Assembly (NCBI RefSeq): GCF_023078275.1
Contig: NC_062987.1
Coordinates: 19,887,772 to 19,951,771, forward strand
DNA: 64,000 nt
Origin: Leguminivora glycinivorella
Lineage: Eukaryota; Arthropoda; Insecta; Lepidoptera; Tortricidae
Direction: 5' to 3'
The notes below the pieces were generated by a model. That model made no database searches and was not told the origin of the DNA. It saw only the letters and a list, made by a program, of their open reading frames with translations. Positions within the stretch are counted from its first letter, which is position 1, and each line of letters begins with the position of its first letter. Position numbers and translations under genes: made by a program. Below, in pieces: positions 41,801-51,760 of this stretch.

Positions 41801-44800
41801 GCACAAGCCTACTGTGAAAATAGTGATAATTGTTGCCCGACAGGGATACTCTGCCGTTCATTACCTGTTCAACAAGGAAATATTGACGCTGAGTAACAAT
41901 GTTAATTGTCAACCCAGGGCAGTTAGGCACGAAATTATCAGCGTCAAGTGTCAATCTGATGAAATAGCCCACTGGAAGCGGCCCGTATTACAGGCTTAGA
42001 TCCTCCAGGACCCTGCTTTAGTAATGTGGACATTGGAGCCCGATTAGACCAAGGAGATGAGGAGTATGTTAAAGTTGTACATACAAATGCTGTCGCCCTC
42101 TGTGCCGTTCGCGAGGGCGTCATGGGATCATCGGGTCTCCTCTGTCCACCATGGCGCCCTCCGGCAGCCCCGAATTGTCACAGGGCATCCGCACAGGTTA
42201 GGGAGAGAGGGATCAGAAACGCTTGATCCCTCCCTCGACGAGGTTAGTGGGGCCGGTGCAATGCGGGTCCCGTACCCGCTAGCCCCACTAAGGGTCGTGG
42301 CGCAAGAATGCTCGTCGCCTTCGACCCTGCCGTCTTCGACGGAGAGGCAGCGCGTAAGCCGCAGCTTCGCGCTCTCTCTCCGCCGCCTCCTTCTGTGACA
42401 TGACGTCTTCACAGAAGGAGGCCACCGCATCCCATCTTCTCTCGCTGCTCAGCATCGCCCCTATGACGCTGTGCAGCGAGAGGTCCACCAGTCCTGTGGC
42501 TGCGACCAGCGCAGCCCTTTCCACGGCCCAGCGACTACACTCCTCAAGGGTGTGCTGGGCCGTATCGTCCTCCACACCGCAGTCCAGGCACTGGGTGCTC
42601 GGCTCTCTCCCTATCCGGTGCAGGTAGTGTCCAAAGCACCCGTGCCCGGTCACCACCTGAGTCAACCGGTACGTGAGGACCCCCCTCCTTCTTCCTAGCC
42701 AGTCCTCCATGACAGGAAGGATGGCTCCTATGGTTCGCGTTCCATAGAGGCTATCCTCCAGGGCGTCCCTCCATTGTTGGCGCAGGTGCTCCTCAGCTGC
42801 CCGCGCCGCTCCTCTTCTTCGGGGTCCGGCGGCTCTCCCCGGCTCCTCGCTGCCACCTTCCGCTGGTACCTTTCGGCTAGGACCACCGCGTCCAGCTCCC
42901 ATGGGGGCGTGCCAGCGAGGAGGCAGGCTGCGGCATGGGAAGTGGTGCGGTAGGCCCTGACTGCCCTTTGGGCCACGACCCTCTGGGGCCGACGGAGTAA
43001 CGCCTTGGTGCGTTCTCGCAGCCTTCCGGCCCAGATTGGCGCTCCGTAGAGCGCCATACTCCGGACGACCCCGCGAACAGCCGCCTGCAGGGGCGTTCGG
43101 CCCTCCCAAGTTGGGCAGCAGATTGCCCAGCGCCGAGGCAGCACCCACGAGACGAGGAGCGAGTCTTGCGAAGTGCTCCTCAAAAGTCCACTTTCTGTCC
43201 AGGACAAGGCCCAAGTATTTTATATTGGCCTTGACTTGGACAGACTGGCCCTCCACCCTCAGCGCCGTGTTTGCCTGTAGCCTCCACCGCCTCACGCCCC
43301 CCAGGACCATGGCTTCGGTCTTTGCGATGGCGACCCGCAGCCCGAGGAGCCCGATGCGGTGGACGGTGAGCTCCGTCGCCACCGCCGCCCTCCTGAGAAC
43401 CTCCTCCAACTCCCGCCCTCGCACAGCCACCAGTGTGTCATCCGCATAACACAGCGTGACCATGTAAGGGAGTTGTGCCCCGCGGAGGACCCAGTCATAA
43501 CCGAGGTTCCACAGGAGGGGCCCCAAGACGGACCCCTGTGGAACCCCGCAAGTCATGACCCTCGCCCTCCGTACACCCCCCTGTTCGTAGAGCACCACCC
43601 GCCCCGTCAGGTAGTGCTCTACTATCCTCCTTAGGTACAGAGGCACCCCGTGGTAGCGGAGTGCCTCTGCGATCACCGCATAGGGGAGGGAGCCGAACGC
43701 GTTAGCGATATCGAGAGACACCGCCACGACTCCCTGTCCCTGTTCTTCCGCCAGCTCGCTAAATGCTCTGAGGGTTCCCACGGCGTCCAGCGTGGACCTC
43801 CCCCACGGAACCCGAACTGATTGCCGCTTAAGTTCGGGCCCGTCCCTTCGAGGTGCCGCTGGATGCGGGAGGCCAGGATACGCTCGAAGAGCTTCCCGGT
43901 CTCATCCAGCAGGACGATGGGGCGGTAGCCGGCTGGGGAGTCCGGCGAGCGTCCTTGCTTCCGGAGGAGGCATAGTCGTCCCTCCTTCCAGAGTCCCGGG
44001 AAGGTCCCCTCGACCAGGCAGTCCTCCAGGAGGGCCCTGAGGCGGTCTCCCAGGTGTTTCAGGGCCAAGAAGAGAACTCTCCCTGGCACTCCGTCCGGTC
44101 CCGGGGCCTTGCGGGTAGCCCTGACCCGCTCCACTGCCCACTCAAATTCGTCGTCCGTGACTGGGGGATGATGAGAGGCCCCTCTGGGTGTCCTTCCGGG
44201 GGGCCATCACCGGCGGGACGAACTCCGGTGCCTCAGGGAAGAGGCCCTCTACCACCGTTTGGAGGAGCTGTGGCTCCATAGAGTCCATGGGGGGTGCACA
44301 CTGCAGCTTATTGCGCACCATTCTGTATGGGCGCCCCCACGGATCTCTATTAAGAGTTGCGAGGAACTCTTCCCACCGCTCAGTCTTGGCCCTTTCAATG
44401 GCTTTCCGAAGCGCCCGTTTCTTTTCCCCAAGGATGGTGTGGAGGACCCCCTCTTCCTCCAGGGTGTGCCTCCTTCTTCGGCAGCGGGTATAGGCCCTCC
44501 GAGCGGCATTACAAGCCGTACGGAGGTCAGCGATCTCCGGACTCCACCAGTACACCTTGCGTCTGCCTTGAAATGGCCGGGCTCGAGGCATGGAGGCGTC
44601 GCACACAGCCATTAGTGACCGGCGTAGGTGGGCTGCCCGCTCCTCTACGCTAGTGGGGGCTTGCGGGGGGGCGTTCCAGGCCTCAACAATGGCAACCTCT
44701 TCCGCCATTGCTCTATCGAGGCGGGCCAGCGACCACCTGGGGAATCGGTCACCCCTTCGGTGGCCGGGGTTAGGCGGCGGTCCACTGTGTGTCTGGGAGA

Positions 44801-47800
44801 CCGTCATACGAATGTAGAGGTGATCCGAGAGGGTCTCCTCGTCCTGTAGCACCCTCCAATCGGCAACGCGGGTCACCAGGAGGGGGGTCGCGAAGGACAC
44901 ATCAACGATGGACCCTCCATTCCAACGAACGCACGTTTGCGTGTTGCCCCGGTTAAGGATGCGTAGGTCCACCGTCGTCGACCAGTCCTCAAGCTCGGCT
45001 CCTCCTGTCGGTATTGGGACACCCCCATGCCCGGCTCTTGGCGTTGAGGTCCCCCAACACCAAGACGGGCGCCCGGCCAGCTCTTCGCACCACCCTCTCT
45101 AGGTTCCCCAGGAATCTCTGGAAGGAGGCCAGCGGTCTATTGGGGGAGAAGTAAACTCCTACAACCACTATTTTCCCCCATTTATCCGCTACGAAACCTT
45201 CCCCTCTCTCAATCCCCGAGAGGACCTCCCCTGCTGTTGGGACCACCAACGCTACGCTGCCATCCCTGGACCCCTCCCAGTTGGGCCGAGGGGGGACAGC
45301 GTAGGGCTCCGCCACCGCTGCCAGTGCAACTCCCCACTCCGCCAGGTTCTGCATGAGCAAATCCTGAGCGCGGGCGCAGTGGTTAATGTTGCACTGCAAC
45401 ACCTCCCATGGACCTTGATGTAAGTGTCCTGACATTAGACGTCCATGAGGTGTTCCTCGGAGGAGCCCGGAGGCCTGACAGCCACGGGGGCCGCATCAAG
45501 GGCGCCGCGATTTCCAGGACGAGCCTCCACACCTCTTACGTTTGGTGGGTGGCAAGAGAGGCCTCCCATTCGGTGTCCTGCTGGCAGCTTTGCCACGTGG
45601 CAGACCGCGCAAAAGGCCTCGGCCTGGCATTCCGCCCCCTTGTGGCCCGGCTTACTGCAGCGAAAACAGAGGTTTCCGCGATCGACCGATGAGGGGCACG
45701 TGGCCCTGGTATGCCCCACGCTCAGACACTTATAGCATCTGAGCGCCTCCGGCTCGAGAGCAACGATTCGGGCCACCGACCACCCAATTGTAACTCTCCC
45801 TGCTGTTGCCGCCGCGCTTGCTGCCTCGATGGGGCATTGGGCCAGGGTTGATCCGGTACCGTTGAATCCGAAGCGGATGTCTCCCACCTTTACATCCGCA
45901 ACGGAGCAGCCCCCTTTAGCGGCAATCGCCCCAGCCACTGCCTCCGGAGTGGCAGCCTCGTCTAAGCCGGAGACCCGTATGCGCGCTAGCTTGACGGGTC
46001 TATAGACTCTGGCTGCATCCCCGATTGCCGACTCGAGGCGCGCCTTCAACTCATCGGCAGAGCGACCGTTGTCAGCCCTATCCACCTCCAGGATACGGGC
46101 CCCGTCCGCCGTTTTCCTAATTCGGACATTCTCTAGGCCGATCTCCTCCAGCCTGACTGCTTTCGTGGCCCTCAGCATGACAGAGGCGTACGACTCTGTC
46201 GTGTCCGGCTTGAGGGCCACCACTACCGCCGCCGTTTTCGGCACCGCCAGCTTCTTTGGTGGTGCCTTTGGTGCTGCCAGTTTGGCCGTCTGTGCCTTGG
46301 GGGAATCGGAGGTCTTCTTCGCCCCTCGCTTCACCACAGTCGCCCAATCCTTCTGTGTGGCAGGGACCTGACTGAGAGTTTGGGGCTGGGTAGTAGCCCC
46401 CTTCTTCGGTCCACTTGCCACTGGTTTCTTTGCCGTTGGTGCTGGCGCAGGCCTCGCTGGGGGCATTAAATTCGACCCCGTTTGGCTGCCATTCCCTCCG
46501 GTCGGCCCTCCTTTAGCCCTCGTTTGCGGGTTCGGTTGCGACGAGGAGGATGGTCTGTCAGTGGGCGCGGCTATCCCTTGCCTGTCCGCTGCCAAGGGCG
46601 GGCGTAGGATTGGCTCTGGGGGGAGGCGGTTTCGGACCTCCTCCAACCTCGCATTCACCATCCCCCCCAGGGAAACGAATAGCTCCCTAGAGAGCTCCTC
46701 TTTGAAACTGGCAAGGGCAGCCTTTAACTCCCCTCGGTTATTATCCGGCTGCCCACCATTTGGATCCTCCGCGGCAGACGCATTCCCCCGTTCGGAGAAG
46801 GCCCTTCGGAGCGCCGTTGTCTCCGACCTCATATGCGCCAGTTCCTCACGCATCCTTTTGTTATCCGCTCTTAAGGAGCGGATCTCGTCACTTTCCTGCC
46901 GCGATTGTAGCTGTTCCAATGCATCTACTATTTTTTGGCAGGCGTTGTTAATATTACCCCTAACACCCACTTGGATATTACGGGACTTGGCCGTTTCGGT
47001 CAGGACCGTTTGAGCGGCACGGCGTACTGCCTCAATCGGATCCTCGTTGGAGAACGGAGAGGCCCGCCCTTCACTCCATTGGTCTTCCGTGGCCTCCTCG
47101 TCTCCCCCCTCGGAGTCCGACCCGACTGAGTTTCGTAGCTTTTCAAGGGCGGCCGACATTCCCGCGTAAGCTCCTGCCGCTTTTTTTCCCCCGCTAGAAG
47201 GGGTTTTTAATTTGAAGCGGGGAGCAGATGTCCCCACTCCTGCGGATTTTCTCCCTCTGCGAGCCGTATTTATTTTCGGCTCGGGTTCCGAGTCACCCCT
47301 AAGGTAGGGGTTCCCCCTCTTGGCCCCAGCCAACGCTTTGCGTCCTCGAGGTGCACTCCCGCTCATCGAGGAGGTCTCTTGGCGATTTCCGTCCGGCATA
47401 GCCACACTCTTTTTTTCGCTCATGTCAGCCATGAGAATTAAGTTGTACTGCATATAAAAAGAAAAGGAAAGGGTACAGGGTTCGCCTCTTCCTACGCGGG
47501 CCCAGAACTGTAGGGGACAGCAAAGACGGCGCATTCCACTACGACTACTAGACTTCGTTCGCTGGAATGTTCCCGATACCCGTGGCTCCGTCACGCGTTC
47601 GGGGATTTGCACATAGGCAAACGCCGTTTATGCCTGTTCAATTTCCCGTCATTAAATAACGCGGGAAACCAAACACGCGCCGCATCCAGTAACACCTGAG
47701 CGGTGATTTTCGCCACATACTTGGGGTCGAGGCCAGTGACGAATTACACCAAGATCCCCGAATCGACACGCCCCATAGGTCAGAGACATATGGGTGACGT

Positions 47801-50800
47801 TAGACGGGGCACATGGTCTTTGCTGCCGAACCTCTTAGCACTTCCGTGGTTACTCATACACATCGAGGATGCACTGATGCCTTGCCCTAACCTAAGGACG
47901 ACACACTTAAGGCTAACTTTTTTTGCACCGTAGACCTCCTCCACACCAGATCACGGGTCGACTCTTTGTTGCCATGGGGGGGTGGTTATCCCCATGCTGG
48001 AGTTGGTTTATGCCCACTAAAGGGACTGACGAAACCGGCCGACTCCAGAAGGAGGACCCATGAGATGATGCAGAGCAGTTATATACGGCCCCGGTCAGAA
48101 CCGAGGTTTTTTTTTTTTTTTTTAAGAAGACAAGAATGGAATAAAAAAAAAAAAAAAGAAAAAAGAAGGAAGTAATAAATAACCCGCCCTTTATCGTTGG
48201 TTAGACGATTGACTCCCAAGTCACAGCAGGAGGGCAAATGCCCCTGCCCCGCATCTAAACCCGCTACCGTGACACGGCACATGGCCCACGCAGGAGTAAA
48301 CTCTTCTACTGTTCCCTCTGTGATCGGTAGTTCGCAGAGGGAGAATAGCGAACGCGCAACAGAGCTGCTATTCTCCCCCTCCCAGGGTGCACCACGAGGA
48401 GGTCTACCAATCCCGCACCCCAGGTAAACCATGCCTTCTTATACTCATTGCACTATATAATTTGTTAAGATTTTTTGTAAATTATTTGCAATATGGTAAA
48501 ATTTGCTAATAAAATTTTACCACCACCTTTCCTCTTGTGGATGTCGCAGAAGTCGACTGTGAGAGACTGGATTGCCTAGTTTCCTACTAGTCAAATCAGC
48601 TTATTTTTAAGAACTGTCAAAACGATTTGCTAATATGGAATTACTATGAAATACTGAGGAGTGACGTCACGGTCAATTCATTTACTTTATATCTTTCTCT
48701 TTGACTTATTAAATATAAATTATGTTTAAATATAACTAACTGTCCATATTTTTCTTCTAATTATGTGGTGCTTTATTTCGTGCACTGCATAAAATATTTT
48801 ATTCTAATTACAGGAAACTAGCCTATGGTGTGCCCGATGATCTAACAACTTGTATTTATATTCTAACCCTTTGTTAAAAGGGATACTGAAACTTGAACAG
48901 TATCGTATGCTTGCCTTCCCCTTTTGGAAATACAGTTAGAAAAAGATCTTTAGAATCCTTTCACTTGCTCGTTTTTCAATTCCACACTCGGCGTTAAAAT
49001 ACAACTTTGCCCCCTTGTATAACAAATAACTATTACTCGTAAACCTCGGTACTCGTAAAAAACTGCTTGATCTTTTGACAATATAATATATTTGTTAGGT
49101 ATAATTGATGATAAGCGTATTCCCAAAGCAAAGATACCGATATGCAAAGAGCCGTGAAGAGTGGCGGAAAACAGGGGAGGCCTTTGCCCAGCAGTGGGAA
49201 ACAATATATAGGCTATATAAAAAAAAGCGTTTACCCAAACTACTAAACTGACCAAAAACTCACTAAAATAAACTTAAAAACTAAATCATTCTGATCTTCC
49301 CCAGGACACAAAGACTTCTACCCCAACGGCGGTATGACGCAGCCTGGCTGCCTATTAGCCACATGTGACCACACACGGGCTTGGGAGCTCTTTGCAGAGG
49401 CCATCAACGCGCACGAGAGTTTCCCTGGTAAGCAGTATTCTTCAAAACGGAAACCGAATTTTTAAGTTGGCTAGTTTTGCATTCAACAAAATGTCGTTGG
49501 GCGGATAGAGTGGAGGTTGACCTCAGGGAGCTCGGCGTCGGCAAAAGCTGGCGCGATACGTCTCAAGACCGAGCAAAGCGGAGGCCGAAATTAATTTTGG
49601 GTTATTGCGCCAGCCAAATAGGTACGTAAGTAAGTATAGTTTTGAATTTGGAAGTTTAAAGTAAATACAACCAAAGAGGATCGAGTATTAAAGAGAGTTA
49701 CTGTCGAAGTAAAATGTGTAATCACAGTGCATAGACTGCCATCTCTTGACACAGGCTTAAAATTTTTGAACCTCAGTTTTGACAATTTGGCCCATATTCT
49801 TAGCTTGATATGTATTAGAATGTCAAAATATTAATATTAGCGCCATCTAGCTGACCGTACCCCAAAGGTGTAATGCCATCTAGGCCACCGTACCTTTTTC
49901 TGTATGGTACTGAGGTACGTTTTTTTCTTAGACTTTATCTGTCTATACGGAGTTATATCTTAGACTTTATCTGACTATACGGAGTTAGTCTTTGCTAAAA
50001 CTTTAAGTTTAGTTAAAAAAAATACCTACGGCTTTGTTGGAGTAGGACTGGGCTGGTCAGGTCTGCTGTATGTGATGACTTTTGGGACAAAATAACCACG
50101 AAGTTGTAACTCCTTGAGTCTAATCGGGGATACGGGAGACCATATAGGTGATGGCGGGATAACAAGCGCGGATCCAGCTTCGTGCCCAGGGGGGGGTCAC
50201 GTGGTAAAGGACCGGGGCCCCAAGGGGGGGAGTCACGTGGTCTATTTGTATGGCCAACTCAGGCTCCAGGGGGGGGTCATGGACCCCCATGACCCCCCCC
50301 CTGGATCCGCGCATGCGGAATAACTTGGACTTCTTTTTGAGTGGATAGACCGAACAATTAACAGAAACGAATGGCAATTTGAGGGGCGGCCATTGCTCAG
50401 CAGTGGGATACAGTGGAATACTTTATATTATTTATATAATAAATTTCCCAAACACACGAATTCGTTTGCTAAATACATAGCAAAAATAATAAATCACATT
50501 ATAGTATTTTTCCCCTCACTAGCTCGGAAACACGTCTTTTGTCCTTTAATACCAGCGGGTAAAAACGTATTTTATCCACTAGTGCATAAAGTAATTTGAC
50601 CTTGAATATAGTCAAATTTTCTACTTTAAAATTGATAAAAGTGGATGTATTTAGTGATGAACTGATGAAGATGATTTACCACCTGTGGAATTACTGGAAG
50701 CAGTGATAAACGCGTTTTTTTGCGTTGTAATATCCTCGCTTTAGTGAGGGGAAAAGTTTTGTGTTACACACGGGTACAAATGTATTTTACTTCTCGTGTG

Positions 50801-51725
50801 TTGAAAAACTCGCCATGTTCAGGATTCTATAGTTGAACCATGAGCGAAACGACCCTTTCACTTGCTCGTTTTTCAATTCCACGCTCGGCGTTAAAATACA
50901 ACTTTGCCCCCCTTGTATAACGAATAACTATTATGCAACAGGCGTTTAAAGGAGGTCAAAAAAGACGAGTGGCGTGGGTAAAATTTGAGGCGAAGCCAAA
51001 AATTGTTATTGAGACTCCAAGAGTATTTTTTGACTCAGTTAAAAGTTTTCTTGAGTATCTTTCGTGAAATTCACACTGTTTCCTTTATTTTGACGCAAAT
51101 GTTTGCACTGTCAGCTCAGCTGCCCAAAGCCTTCCCGCGCACGCGCACAGTATCGTTATAACAATGCGTTGCCATGGTTACGGAGCCAAACAATGCGTTT
51201 TGAGTTTTTTCGATACTGCGCGCATGCGCTGAAAGCCGTCGGACGCTGGCTTTGGGAATAGACTTTTATGTAGGGTTTTAAAGATCTATGCACGACCCTG
51301 TAAATGACGAATAACAGTAGAAAAAACAGTTTAAGTAGGTCCTTACTATTATAATCAGGACACATCAGAAAATTTTAACTATACCAAAGGATTAATTTTA
51401 CATAATATCATCCGCATCAGATTAAATAAGTAGAATCATTAACAGTCTTTAATCCTATATTTTGGTTAATTAACATGTTTTGGAAAATCAACTTGAAATA
51501 TTTAAAATGTTATGTTTGATAATGATACTCTTGTGTAACCTTCGCTAGATATATTGCCACGAAATTCATTGTCATGTTACATTTATATTGTGACTACCTT
51601 TTGCCCGCGGCTTCGCTCGCGTTAGAAAGAGACAAAATGTAGCCTATGTCACTCTGGGATAAGCTCGCCTTTGTATCTCTGTACCTACAAATTGTATATA
51701 AAACTGTTGTACACAATAAAGTGAT

Positions 51726-51760
<35 letters not shown>

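Larger units (their letters stand above)
42093..48436 (-). mobile_element. R1-clade non-LTR retrotransposon, about 6.3 kb, full-length but decayed
   Basis: GC-rich, strikingly unlike its AT-rich surroundings. Order on the minus strand: 5' UTR (about 48436-47433), gag-like ORF1 with three zinc knuckles, a TAATG junction, ORF2 (endonuclease and reverse transcriptase, five frameshifts) and a short 3' UTR without poly(A) ending near 42093. The boundaries are approximate on the 5' side and I could not find a target-site duplication. R1-clade elements include telomere-targeting TRAS/SART and rDNA-targeting R1. This one lies in a duplicated lipase exon. Confidence 0.85.

Noticed and set aside
42128..46951. 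Many long plus-strand open frames opposite the R1 element
   Set aside because: They are antisense shadows of GC-rich minus-strand ORF1 and ORF2, which carry clear zinc-knuckle, endonuclease and reverse transcriptase motifs. The plus frames show none.
47433..47612. The first 60 codons of the open R1 ORF1 frame as coding
   Set aside because: The sequence there lacks gag-like composition and the internal MADMSEKK start fits better. It is treated as leader.
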